DNA from: Nymphalis io
Taxonomy: Eukaryota; Arthropoda; Insecta; Lepidoptera; Nymphalidae
Direction of reading: 5' to 3'
Assembly: GCF_905147045.1 (NCBI RefSeq)
Contig: NC_065889.1
Span: forward strand, 4,965,001 to 5,029,000
DNA length: 64,000 bases
Shown in pieces: positions 48,584 through 61,096 of this stretch. The notes under the pieces are model-generated. The model was not told the origin of the DNA and did no database searches. It saw only the letters and a program-made list of their open reading frames with translations. Within the stretch, counting starts at the first letter, position 1; each line of letters starts with the position of its first letter. The position numbers were made by a program, and so were the translations under genes.

Positions 48584-51500
48584 CTAGGCGTGGTGCGGGC
48601 TGGCGACGCGCGGCGGGGTGAGGCCGCGCCGCAGCTGGCGCGCCGCGTGGTCGCCGGCCGCCGCGCCCGCCGCCGCCTCCAGCTGCGCGCGCAGCGCCAC
48701 CAGCTCGCGCGTACGCTGGTAGATGGGATCCTGCCGGTGACGGATTTTTATTATTGTAATTAGATGACAAAGTGCCCACCTCCGCCCATAGTTCTCAACA
48801 GTAATACTTATATGATTTCATATTATTGTTTCGCGGTAGAGAAATCTATAAGCGTATAGTAAATTATACGTATTGCAAATACATACCTGTTGCCGCATGG
48901 TTGGATTCCATCTACAGTAAAGCGCTTTCCAAAGTTTAATGATTCTCAGCGACGCGACCGGCACTAATACCATCTGCGGCCTCGTGTACTGTGACGGCGG
49001 TGTATTTGGACTGAACGACGAGGGGCCCCAGTACAATGGGTTGAGATATAGATTCTGGCGACTGTTGATGTAAGACCATAGTGACACAGTCTTTGTTTTC
49101 ACTTCTATAAAGATAAGGAATGTAAACATTAATATTAGCGTATATATATGTTTTTTTTACGTAAATATGTTTTTTTATCACATTTCAAGATGTTTTAATT
49201 CGAATGCCAAAAATAAACACAAGTTGAGCTACCAAATTACACGAGTACTTAATCTAAAATAAGCCGATTTTATTTATAATTAATTTAAAAAATAATACAA
49301 CATATTTCATATGATATTGGTTACAAATATCACCATTTGAACAGAAGAATGAAACGTTCTGTACGCAAAAACAGCCACGCATAGACAGCAAAGAATAAAA
49401 CTCAGAGGATTTCAAAAACTAGTCAATTTTGAAAATTAGGACTTTCTATATCAATAATTGTATATAGAGTAAGTCTTTAAAAAATATTATTCGTGCTCAC
49501 TTTAATAAACATAATCAATGTAGTGATACAAATATATAAATAGAACACTCACCCTCCCTATACCTCTCTCGCTCAGTGTTGAAGAGGAAGGTCCCGAAGC
49601 GGCACGAGTAGAGGTGGTCGACGATAGCGATGAGCAGGCGCTCGGTGAACTCGAAGGCGGTCGGGAACTGCTGCTGGAGCTGCCACACGCAGTCCACCCA
49701 CTGCACGAACACGGGCGAGCGGTCCGCGTCCGAGTGCCGCTCGTCGCCGTGACCGATGCGCTGAAATATCGCCCTTTACATAATTACCTTTTTTTATAGA
49801 ATAGGAAATCGGACGAGCATGTGGGTCACCTGATGGTAAGTGATCACCAACACCCATAAACATTGGCATTGTAAGAAATGTTAACCATCGCTTACATCAC
49901 CAATGCACCGCCAACCTTGGGAACTAAGTTATGTCCCTTGTGCCTGTAATTACACTGGCTCACTCACCCTTCAAACCGGAGCAACACAATACCAAGTATT
50001 GCTGTTTGGCGGCAGAATATCTGATGAGTGGGTGGTACCTACCTAGACGAGCTCGCACAAAGCCCCAGTGCTCCTTATCCGATACATTCGAGGACGGCGC
50101 TGGGTGTTAACCACATGGAAGAGATTTGGCAGACTTATATCTCCTGCAGGAACGGCCAAGTTATTTGGGAATGATAATGGATTGATTCCTCGATTTTCGT
50201 ACTCGAGTGGTAGATGCGCTTAACAATATTAGTCGGCTCGTCTAGGCTTGAGACGAGGTTGCTATTCTACTCTGCTAATATTATAATTCTATTTCAATTC
50301 GATATTATATTCTTTCAATCTTGAACTCCAATCCACTATCCGACACAATTTGAAACTAACACTAATCTAAAAAACTTATACGCACTACTCTTTAAATAAA
50401 ATAATTTACTTAAATAAACTATTAATAAAACTACAAACGAACTCACAAGTTGAAATTTATGGCCAAAAGATAGCCATTCCTTTTCAATGAGTACTTGGAA
50501 GCCTCTCAGCGTTCGGTAGTAAGGGTCTAGCATGAGCATCGCCAGCGCTGTTAGTTGAGCCGTCCTGTCCCAACCATCGGAACAGTGCACTAAAACTGAC
50601 GTTTTGTGGTTCTCCACCTAAAAAAAAGAAAACAAATCTTTTATCCTGCACTTAAGACATAACATCATAGAATCTACTGTTGGCGCAACATAAACGGTAA
50701 AAGAAAATTGAACAGACTTTTTGACTACGCTCTACCGGCCCCTTTCATCCAACTTGATATCATAAACAATTTTTTTACCTTAAAAAAATACGACTTTCTT
50801 TAATAAATAACTAAATGAATTTAAGCCAATGTCACGCGGGATAACGTAAGGATCCCCATCTGAATCAGTTCAGGCATTTTAAATTATGGTGATTAAAAAA
50901 ATTATAAAAACATTTTTTGGTCTTTATAAAAAGGTGGATATGTTATTGATACGTCGTTGACCATGCTCGATTTGTCCGAAATATGCCGCGCGGACACCTC
51001 AAACGAAATACGCGAATAACAAGATATTTTTTTGAATAAAGTGAAATATACAAACATAATAAAACAAAAAACATCACAAGGCAAGGTGTTTTCGCATGTA
51101 ATTTTTTTTTAAAAGTTTAACCGCATATTGTTATATCATAAATGTACATATACAAACTATTTGGTACCTTTAAGCTACCACCTTACATAATATGTGTCCA
51201 ACTAATATTATAAATAAATATACTTGTATGAAAATTGTACTCTAATTACATTTCAATATTTTGACACGTACGTAAAACCGGAAAAAAAAACGTTTGAAAA
51301 CTAATTGCATTAATTGCGGTTATAAGTGTAATGACCATGAAAATTTTTCAAACTAAATATACCGTACAAGGATGAGTAATAAGCAAGAGGTCAGTGCGTA
51401 AACAATTATATCAGAAAACAGGATAGCAAATGAACAGAGTAACATTTTCATTACCTTATCAACGATGCGCACCGCTCCCGCCAGTATACATTTGATATGT

Positions 51501-52391
51501 TTCAACCAGCAACTCGCTTCGATACCGCTGAACCATCTAAACAAAGTTACATTACGAATATAACAAATGCGAAAGTGAGTTTGTTTGTTACACTTTCACG
51601 CATTAACTATTCAACAGAAAGGAAGGGTACTTTGACGAACCGGTTGGCGTGGTTGGTAGATACTTGCCTTTCACGCCGAAGGTTGTGGGTTCGATTCCCA
51701 CCCAGGACAGACTTTTGTGTGCATGGACATGTCTGTTTGTCCTGTCCACCCAGACTGGGTGTAATTATCTATTTAAGTATGTACTACTATATATGTACAA
51801 AAGAAAAGTAGCATATGTAGTATATCAGTTGTCTGGCTTTCATAGTACAAGCTTTGCTTAGTTTGGGATCAGATGGCCGTGTGTGAATAATGTCCCAGGA
51901 TATTATAACAACTTGATCAAAAATACTTATAATTTAGCACCCCCCCCCCCCCCCCTAACACGCGGGATAAGCGATTGGCGGAAACAAATTTACAGTAACG
52001 TTAAAATAATATCACAATGCCATATCAGTCTGAAGTCACCCTAAGCTCTATAAAATTAAATAAATGATGTACTTAAAATTGTCTAAATTAAAAATACACG
52101 GCAATGAACCGGACGGAAGCTCATATCGACGAGAAACATTTGCAAATTTTCTTATAGAGAAGAACTACTAAATTTTAATTTAGATATATTAATTAAAATT
52201 AACTTATAATATTTTATTTAATATAAAACACAAAGGAAGCTGAAAATAAAAAACCGTATTCTATATTCTCCCCAAAAATCAAAGTATTCACTCAATCAAT
52301 CAATTTTTACTACTAAATTTTCAACCAGTTCAACCAAATTGTGCACACTTTAGTGATGGTGACAATACTAAATATATATATATATACATAT

Positions 52392-52426
<35 letters not shown>

Positions 52427-55400
52427 CATATTACAATTTTAAATTTAGAACATGGATTAAATACATTATTTTAATTTGATAAATAATTACATTCTTACCT
52501 TGTTTGATCAATTTGTGGAAAACAAAGTTCTTTTAGCTTCCTTAGGCTCTCCCTCATTACGTGTATATTGTGGATATCGAGGAATACGAGCTCTGCATTT
52601 TGATACGCGTCCTCTGATTCGTATCTGAAATATATGACCTTGATTAATTCATACTACCTCAGCTCTAATATATAATTAGTTATAATTTTTTTTTTTTAGG
52701 AAAGCCAAACCGTAAATGTAAAACCTTATCTAAATGTAAAATTTGTCCAAATCGTCAGTGTTTCCGAGATACAAAATAAATACGCAAGAATTATTCATTT
52801 AATATTATAAGATAACAAATTTTCTTTAAAGCAAACAGAACAAAACTGCTTTTCACCATTGTTTAGATAATTTACTTAATTAATTTTATTTGGTAATATA
52901 GGGATATACAACAGAGAAATTTCGTAGATATTATTATTTAGACATAAATTAGTCGGTGGTATTCCCTACAGTGTTTTAAAATGGCTCACTGGTGGTAGAG
53001 CTTTGTGCAAGCTCGTCTGGGTAGGTACCACCCACTCATCAGATATTCTACCGCAAAACAGCAGTACTTGGTATTGTTGTGTTCCGGTTTGAAGGGTGAG
53101 TGAACCAGTGTAATTGCAGGCACAAGGGACATAACATCTTAGTTCCCAAGGTTGGTGGCGCATTGATGATGTAAGTGATGGTTAACATTTCTTACATGCC
53201 AATGTCTATGGGCGTTGGTGACCACTTACCATCAGGTGGCCCATATGCTCGTCCGCCTTCCTATTCTATAAAAAAAAAGAAAAAAAAATACACACTGCGT
53301 TAGTATTCATCTTAAAATTCTAAAACATAACCAACCAATAGAGTAGCAGTGGTGGATTAAACTTTAAATCTATCACTTTGACAGGAGAGGTAGGCGTAGC
53401 ATTTATAGGACATTACTTTTATATTAGTGAAGAATATGTACCCACCCGCCGCCTTTAGCCTTGTTAGCGATGGCATTCGCACTTGGTCTTGCATCCATAA
53501 TAAATAATTTATGCGCCTGCGCATTGGCGTCCATAATCAATTGGATGTACCTTTCATCTTCTCTACTACGTTTACCGCTCACCTAAGACACAAATTTTTA
53601 ATTGAATTTTATGAATATCAAATGTTTGTATTCATTAATAAACAATTATTTTATTTTATTACAGACAAAGGCAAAATCAGGAAAATATTATAAGAAAATA
53701 CAATAAAATTACAATAATTTTAGATCTGAGTGATACCTATTGAACTACATATTTTTCTAAACAAAAAGTGAATTACAATCTATAATAACTCCATACCCCA
53801 ACTAGCGGCTGACTACATCTGGTAATAGTGGCTTGTGAGCTCGGATGTATCCAAGCTAACACTGGAATACGTCCCCTGGAGCGAAATGCCGCTACTGACC
53901 GAAGCAAGTCATCATTAGCAGCTGTTGGTACTGCCCACACTGCTGGATAACTATCGCATATCTCGTACTTGTCATTTATACGCGTTATGCGCCACATATC
54001 ATTGTTAACACCCTGAAAATTATAAATCATATAAACAAGTTTTATAAAAGTATTGACAAAATTTCAAAATATTGATCATTTCTGACGATTTCGGCAAACG
54101 AGCATTGTCTAATCGTTAAGCACTACCAATTTAAGAATTCAATAAGTTTTTTTAATTGGCATCTGACTCAGATGTTAACCCAGTATTCCATAGTGTTTGC
54201 TGCCTTAAAAGCTAGTCAATAGAGGAATGCGAGAGTCATGCATATATTATGTAAATAGATTTAATTATTATATTCTTACCATTCTCCTTAATTCAGCAAT
54301 AGGTTCATACACATTCCATCCATCCTCTGGAAAACTTTCTGAATAACTATATGCAAATATTGGTTGTCGGTGTGATAGTGGAAATGCTAGTTGTTGCAAT
54401 TTTTCAAATATCCCCCGGCGAGAGTGGTTCTCTTGTTTGTGTGCGAAACGTAAATTACGCATATCCTGTAAAATGGGATATATGGGATAATCATTTCACT
54501 GTTTCATTGTTAGACTAATATGCATTATTTTATTTTATTGTCTACTTACCTTACAGAATACTTCGATTCCATATGAATTTTCACCTTTAGACGACGCTCC
54601 ACCCACTTTTTCAATACGAGAAACCTGCATTGAAATAAAATTCTATTTAGAATGTTTATATTTTAACATGTAAAAAAATTAATTTATTTATTGAAATTGC
54701 TTTTCTTATTCTTGAGCTTCATGTACTAATTTTATTAAGCATAATTGCTATAAATAATATAGATACAAAAATTGTATTTTAATATATAAATTTTGTAAAA
54801 TCTATTAGCTGAAATACTATGTGTTGATTTAAATAAACTAAAAAATAGTTAACTAAACTATAAACTTATATAAGAAAATGACAGTGACGAAAGACAAATA
54901 AACTGTTCCAGTTAACCTTTAAGATACATAGAGAAAACTAAATCAACAAGATAAAAGTTACAGTATTACAATAGGTACTAGTAGTAGTAGTACTAAATAT
55001 ATAAAAATATATAGTTTTATATTTAAGATTTCTTTAACAAGCTTATCGAAAATGCATTTTCTGATATTTAACTTATATTTTACCATGCTATAATTACTTA
55101 CAACTCCAAGGGGTACACTAAGTGTAGTCTGTAGTGATGTTGGCTCCGTAGGGCGGAAGTGTAGCTGGTAGTTTGTAACTTTGAGAACACCCCGGGATGG
55201 ACCGCTGTAGGGACACAAGTATGTCACATCTCTTGCCACACCCATTACTTTTTCTCCATCCAACAACTGAATGTCTCCTAAGACATGAGTCTGAAATATC
55301 ACATTTTATAAAATTCATATTGTTTAAAATCTTTAAAAAAATAGAAATGATCTTTGAATAACATGTCGATGTACAAGCCTTTAAAAGTTCATTTTGCTCT

Positions 55401-55770
55401 TTGTGACTAAGTATGCGATTCACAAATAAACAAATGTGGATTGTGCGATTCCTACTCATCGTAAATCTAATTTCACTCATTCACACTCAGAGTATAAGCA
55501 CGCAACTATTCGGACTAGTTGATGAACACTAAAAATCGACAATCGCGCATTAAGCCCTACACTTAGTATTTTAAAGCTTCAGGAAATAGTGCGCAACAGT
55601 TATAAAATTCAATAAGCATAAATTAATCCTTTTAGGAAACTTACGGAATCTTGTCCGTGTTTAGAATTCAATGAACTTGATTTGGAGTCCGAATCCAATG
55701 AATCGGAACTAGCATTTTTAGAGAGAGAAAAATCTGAATTCAACAGTTCAGAACTGTTGTGTTTATCCAT
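48584..55770 (-). CDS. mtm: Myotubularin-family phosphoinositide 3-phosphatase (MTM1/MTMR2 type)
   Basis: Twelve coding exons, high to low: 55645-55770, 55102-55290, 54550-54624, 54280-54465, 53797-54012, 53446-53582, 52499-52624, 51455-51536, 50447-50617, 49553-49760, 48887-49104, 48584-48730. The 626 codons join in phase (human MTMR2 is about 643). A Ser/Asp-rich N-terminus precedes a PH-GRAM domain (about 45-150). The phosphatase domain includes KGGGYESEDAYQNAEL and the P-loop HCSDGWDRTAQL with Cys391 and Arg397, then FGHKFQLRIGHGD and LWSYINS. A short predicted coiled coil ends the protein. It removes the 3-phosphate of PI3P and PI(3,5)P2 on endosomes. The catalytic Cys and Arg are present, so it is an active-type member. 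The start is the first in-frame ATG; the frame is open slightly upstream, without an ATG. A possible minus-strand AATAAA is at 48058-48063. Confidence 0.95.
49797..50080 (-). repeat. S3 repeat in an mtm intron
   Basis: Reverse-strand S3 with CCAACCTTGGGAACTAAG and the 5' part ACCTAGACGAGCTCGCACAA. It lies between coding exons 9 and 10. Confidence 0.75.
51637..51907 (+). repeat. S2 SINE in an mtm intron, nested in an older repeat
   Basis: S2 head TTGGCGTGGTTGGTAGATAC with B-box GGTTCGATTCCC. The flanks (51555-51636 and 51940-51990) look like the two ends of an older element split by this insertion. Confidence 0.7.
51940..51955. repeat. Poly-C run (16 C)
   Basis: Sixteen consecutive C in the mtm intron. 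Length is likely to be variable. Confidence 0.9.
52371..52432. repeat. AT/ATAC microsatellite
   Basis: Alternating TA with interspersed TATACA units in an mtm intron. Confidence 0.85.
52978..53290 (+). repeat. Near-complete S3 repeat in an mtm intron
   Basis: The longest uninterrupted S3 copy: GGTGGTAGAGCTTTGTGCAA at the 5' side, TTCCCAAGGTTGGTGGCGCA in the middle, CCATATGCTCGTCCGCCTTC and an A-rich tail at the end. Confidence 0.8.
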
Positions 55771-56784
55771 GACTTTATTTAATTTAACGCGATCAGATGC
55801 CAATAAAATATGTTTACACTGTCATTAGTAATTTATACAAATATAGTATCAAATAAGATAAATATATCTATGACAGTCAGGAGACATTACAAATTATGAC
55901 ATTTACAAATTATTAATTGACAACTTAGAAAAAGTGCTGTCACATCAAATAAATATTTTCTTTTATTTTTAAAGTTAAGCGGAGAGTAGATAAATAACAA
56001 TATTTCGATAATAACAATTAGGTTCTTCAGATTACAAATTAGTAAATATTTAATGAAGTACCATAATAAAATAATTTATAAAAAACATTAAATTGCATGA
56101 AAACATTAAAGAGATTAAGAACAGGTAATAATTAGTTACTAATTATTCAATTAGACTAAAGGTGATTTTAGGTAGTGGCTAATGACTTTCTTAATTATCT
56201 TTTTGTAAACACGTTGATATTTTTAATTATAAGCCCCTTGTCTCGTTTATCTATCTATCGGTTTCTTATAGTGCAGCCCGATCTTGATCAAAAGCTACTC
56301 TTTATAGTGCTTGCCGGCCATGGCAAACAACGGGTGTGACGGTGGTGCCATATGAGTAGCACAGCTTCTCTGGTTATCATCTATATATATATAGATCGTG
56401 TGGTCGATTCTATAGTTCAACCTGAATGGATGAATGAAAAAAATCATGTGCAGGTCCAACTTGGTTTTACCCACTCTCCAGGGTAGTGTAACACTACTTT
56501 CTAAAACCAAAGAGCTATTATGGCTTTCTTGACAAAAAACTAACTTTTTCTAACCTAGAGTAGGCATTAAAGCTAGATAGCGGTTAAAATGTATTTGTAA
56601 CCAAAAATTAACGTTAGTATAGCAAAAACTAATTTTATCTTGTGTCTCTGTGATCTACTTATAATGATAATAACAATGTACCTAAACATAGTGTGTTTTT
56701 TTATGTATACTATAACCATAAGGTTGTACTGTATTATGCATTTATAATTTAATGATAAAACAGTTCGTAGCTACATGATACTTT

Positions 56785-56798
56785 GCTGCCATAGTAAC
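56785..56798 (+). promoter_or_regulatory. RFX X-box upstream of DRC5
   Basis: GCTGCCATAGTAAC fits the X-box form RYYNYY, 2-bp spacer, RRNRAC at every position. It ends 65 bp before the DRC5 ATG. X-boxes bind RFX factors and mark ciliary genes. Inferred from sequence and position only. Confidence 0.6.
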
Positions 56799-56863
56799 AT
56801 ACGCTAAATATTTTGTACGATAAGTAGCAACAAGACTTAGATTATTTTATATTGGAAAAAAAA

Positions 56864-59800
56864 ATGATTCCAGTAGGTATTAGTCGAAGCACGTATCTTG
56901 CTTATAATAGTACAAAATGCACTGAAAACGAAAGAAAACTAAAAGCTGAAAATTTTGAATGGAATTTAAATCATCCACAAACTCTCGTACAAATATGTAT
57001 TAAAAAATTAAGTGCAAATTGGACGGGTAAGTTACAGTTGTTTAATTATATTGTTTTGCCTTTCATATACTTATGTTTAAATTTAAACTTAGGATCGCCG
57101 AAAATAAAAGATTTTATAGCAAAAGACAGAGAATTATTTTTACAAGTTTTGAAAACAGATATTCCATTACAAATATTAGTAGATAATGTAAAAAACGATA
57201 CTTTTTGGAAAAGGTGTTATTATTCAAAATGGTCCGAATATCCTGTAGATGACAATAACAAACCTTGGATAAATATTTATATGGAACGTCATTACGCAGA
57301 TATTTTAGAAAACCTTAATCCACGTCACTATGATCCTGAAAAGGTGTGTTGTATTATTTATCTTACTTACAAACATTTATAATTACAGAAACTATCGAAG
57401 CAATCGTAAATTAGTTATTGTTTTAAATAAGAATGAAATAAATGACTAAACTGTTAAAATACGTTACTTCATCATTGTAATTAAGTGATCTAGTGTTGTA
57501 GATCATACATACTAATGTTAATTAAATATTGACATGAAGTTCGTGTAAGCTAAAACTATTGATTCTAGGTAAAAAATGTGGTAAAACTTTGTGGGCCTTA
57601 TATAAAAACGTTATCTATAAGAAGTTTAGTACCTGCCGATATTCCAGATAAACGAAATTATTCACCAGAAATGGCAGGTTTAATAACTGGCCAAAGAGAA
57701 AGTGTGAGCAAGTTACCAGCTCTAAATAGCGAAAGTACAATACGAGGTAATTTTTATTTACGAATACAGTATTAAAATATATTTATAATTATATCATTAC
57801 TACTTTTTCAGATCATGTGTCTCTACATGCTGCATTGGGTAGTTTAACTAATTTAAGTGAACTACATATAACATTTCAATTACGTTTTATTGGGGTTGAA
57901 TACCGAAGAGACCAGTTTCAATTTACAAATAATGATGCAAAAAACCTAGCACGTGGATTGCAGAACTGCGATCAATTAAAAGTGCTTCGGTATGTTTTAA
58001 AAATTTATTAAAATCAAAATATATAGTAATATTATTGCCCGCTTAACGACTTCATTCTGTATATATTTTCCCTTTTTAACAGAATCACCAGAAGTGATAT
58101 GAATTGCCAAAGGGTAAAATATATTCTGCGTGGATTATTGGATAATAAAAAAATTGAAACTTTAGATTTCAGTCATTGCAAAATAGGCGATGATGGCGCA
58201 TCGTCCATTGCAAAATTCATTTCAAAAAAAGAAAAATTACGAAATCTTATATTAACTGATAACATATTTGGTAAAAGGAACAAATAATTAATTTTATTTA
58301 TTTATGACTACTTTTAGCATAAGCATAGAAATAAACATTATAAATAACTAGAAATGAAACTTATTTGTTTTATAACTTCATAATATTTATTCTTAAATTA
58401 GGTCCCATCGGAATTGAAAATATATCACATGTACTTAACCATACAAGTTGTGGTATACGTACGTTAGATTTAAGATTAAATAATAGACTCGGTTCAGAAG
58501 GAATTGCCCATGTAGCAGTTGCATTAGCAAGAGGATGTAATCTGACAACGTATGTATTTGCTAATTGTATTTATGAGTATAAACGAGCACACCGAAATTT
58601 AATTTTGTATGAATAACTGTTTTCTTTTATTTTCAGCTTAAATATTTCTGGTTGTGGAATAACGTCTACACCATTACAAAAACCTCCAGCAGGTGTTTGG
58701 TCTGCTATGAATGCCGAAAATCCACCAACATGCGGAGATCTTTTAGCAAGAGCGATAGGATTAGTAAAAACTCCCTTAAGGTCCCTAGATATTAGTGTTA
58801 ACGACATTGGATCGGTAATTTCTTTAACAAAACATAATTATGGTTATGGCTGCTTATTATATTTTATATGAATTTAATCAAAATAAACATGGCTATTTAT
58901 TTTTAGCCCAGTGATAGTATCTTATCGAATGCAATCTGTTTAAGTTATTTAATAGATATAAACTTAAAACGATCTGGTATGGGATCAATGGCTTTGGCGA
59001 TTGCCGAATCAGCCGCAGCAGCTCAAAGATTGAGAAGAGAATCTGAAAAGGGTATACGATTTAGAAGAAGCGCAGGTAGATTATTGCAGGCAAGACGAGT
59101 TGTTAAGGGCATGAATATGGGTAAGAAACTTTAAACTTTCACCATGTACATCATCCACTTAACTGCCTCGTTGGTCTAGTGACTTGATGTAAAGCCGTAG
59201 ACCCGGAGGTCCTGGGTTCAATTCCCAAGTTGGGCCAGTAAAAAGTTATTGGGTTTTACTGTCAGAAAATTCTCAGTAGCATCCCGGAGTCTGGAAGTTG
59301 GATGTGTGTACACTTCCGTGCCTCGAAAAGCACGTAAAGCCGTTGGTCCTGCGCCTGAACTCTTTCCAGTTGTTTCGAATTGCCGTCCCGTCGGATTATG
59401 AGAGTGAAGGAAGAGAGAGTGCACCTCTATTTGTGCATACACTTGTGCACTATAATATTTCCTGCGCAGTTGGGTAATCTCTCTTGAGAATGGCTGTCGT
59501 GGCCGAAATCGGTCTGGAGGACATTATTATTATCCACTATACATAGTGGAGTGGATATGATCGCAGTCAGTTCGTGACTACAACTGATTGAAATAAATCG
59601 AATCGTTGGACAAAATTATGAAGAAGCTATCATTGCTGTTAACACCCAAGTATAATATGTAAACAAATAGAAATTATTTTTGAATATATAGTGTTGTAAT
59701 TGACGTATTTTTTGAAGAGCTGGAACTTTTTGTAATTAAATGACAAGAACTGCTAAATAGATTTACAAGTTTAATAAGTAACTTTCAACAGAAGCAGATC

Positions 59801-60428
59801 CACTGTTATTAGCTCAACAGTTATCAGCAAGACCTTCAATCGTATCTGTTGCATCCGAGGAAGGAATTTTTAGTATTCAAACACAGCCTCTACCCATGGA
59901 GTTTGGTTTTGTTCCATCTCTTAAGGTAATTAAATAAAATGAAATTTTATGTAAATGCACAAAAATAAAAAGCATGAAAGGTTCATTAGGTAACTAATAT
60001 CTTTAATTTATTTATAGAGCCCATTACCATCTTCACATAATTCATCTAACCCGCCAACATCCAGAAGATCAAGTCATCATGTTATTTTGGAACCTGTCCA
60101 GGTGCTTTTCTATATTGCTTAAAAACATACCAAATTGTTCCATACTATTAATTTTATGATTCATTATTATAAACAAATTAGCCAATGTATTTATGAATGC
60201 TTATATACTATTAGATCATTTTTTGATTTAATTATATAATACAAAACTATTCAAAGTACTTGTATTAATTTAATTAGAAAAATAAATTAATAAATTTGTT
60301 TTTAGGAAATCTTACGAGCCACACTAGTACGTCGCAGATCAGATGGCTCACTTCTTCAACCACGCTGTGATAATTCAGAACGACATATTAAAATTTGTGT
60401 TTCTAATGATACTTCCGATATTTTATAA
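56864..60428 (+). CDS. DRC5: Dynein regulatory complex subunit 5 (TCTE1-like LRR protein)
   Basis: Eleven coding exons: 56864-57026, 57093-57343, 57569-57746, 57812-57989, 58083-58270, 58402-58549, 58637-58814, 58907-59120, 59792-59925, 60018-60101, 60306-60428. Phases agree, giving 612 residues. The N-terminal half has FWKRCYYSKW and YMERHYADILENL, as in TCTE1/DRC5. A ribonuclease-inhibitor-type leucine-rich region follows (about 257-440: LDFSHCKIGDDGASSIAKF, LDLRLNNRLGSEGIAHVAV). The C-terminal ~180 residues are basic and Ser-rich with no recognised domain, making it longer than human TCTE1 (about 500). DRC5 belongs to the nexin-dynein regulatory complex of motile axonemes; in insects this means sperm tails and some mechanosensory cilia. 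Divergent from mtm with 1.1 kb between starts. AATAAA at 60462. Confidence 0.85.
59155..59540 (+). repeat. S4 tRNA-derived SINE in a DRC5 intron
   Basis: tRNA-like head: A-box-like TTGGTCTAGTGACTTG and B-box GGGTTCAATTCCCA, then a body shared with 44078-44412 (GTGCCTCGAAAAGCACGTAA, CACTTGTGCACTATAA). It ends near an ATTATTATT tail. Confidence 0.75.
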
Positions 60429-60429
60429 T

Positions 60430-60910
60430 AATTGTTGTGGAACAACAATATTTTTACTGGCAATAAATGATTTTACTCTGTCATATATTATTATTTTATT
60501 GTAAAGTTTACGTGACAATAAATATTTTATTAACTAAGTTTCAATTACCTATCTTTAGTTAAGATTTACGTATTTTAACAAATGTACTTCTTCAGGTCAT
60601 ACATATTTTAGTACAGTCAAATGCAATTTTAGCAATATTCAATGCCTGTTTAAAATCATCACATTAAGCTTAATTCTACATAATTCTCGAATGAATATTC
60701 AATAAAAAAATCATAACCAATATTAATAGTAGTATATAAAAAATAGTTATTTTATAATAATTCAGTCCACATAAATAATGGCAACAAAAATTATATACAT
60801 AAATGTATAACTGCCTTAATAAGTTATTATTTTTGTCTATGCTTGCTGTCAGTTTTCCTCTTACTTCACGTCAAGAAAAAACATTTGTTTCGAGTCTGTA
60901 ATCTGTGGTA
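60430..60910. other. DRC5 3' flank and intergenic
   Basis: Holds the DRC5 poly-A signal (60462-60467). Otherwise AT-rich with nothing else seen. Confidence 0.5.
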
Positions 60911-60913
60911 CGA

Positions 60914-60918
60914 TCAGT
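60914..60918 (+). promoter_or_regulatory. Candidate initiator of the F-BAR gene
   Basis: TCAGT in the context CGATCAGTCAGCC lies 159 bp before the candidate ATG. Inferred from the motif only. Confidence 0.3.
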
Positions 60919-61072
60919 CAGCCATGTTTAGTGTTTGAAATGGTGGTGCCTCTATTTCTTTCGTGATAAAAATATTAAATTAGTGAAAGATTTTCGTTAT
61001 TTTATTGTTAAACAAAGTGTTAGTGGGTTTTCAATGTTTTTTGTGAAAAGTGAGTGATAACCCGCCGTGACA

Positions 61073-61096
61073 ATGAACTGGGGTGTTGAGCTTTGG
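61073..61096 (+). CDS. First coding exon of a Cip4/Toca-like F-BAR protein (partial)
   Basis: ATG AAC TGG GGT GTT GAG CTT TGG, followed by a GTAAGT donor, encodes MNWGVELW. This matches the start of the F-BAR domain of the Cip4/FBP17/Toca-1 family (MSWGTELW in vertebrate members), where an intron after such a short first exon is plausible. These proteins bend membranes and link Cdc42 to WASP-driven actin during endocytosis. Only eight codons lie in the window, so the call rests on a very short match plus the donor and phase 0. Three short upstream ORFs precede it. Other F-BAR families are possible. Confidence 0.5.

Noticed and set aside
48485..48763. Plus-strand 92-codon frame across the mtm last exon
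   Set aside because: Antisense of a GC-rich coding exon with matching frame to the myotubularin C-terminus on the other strand.
52371..52432. Regularly spaced TATACA units as a CRISPR-like array
   Set aside because: Simple microsatellite in an insect intron; no spacers.
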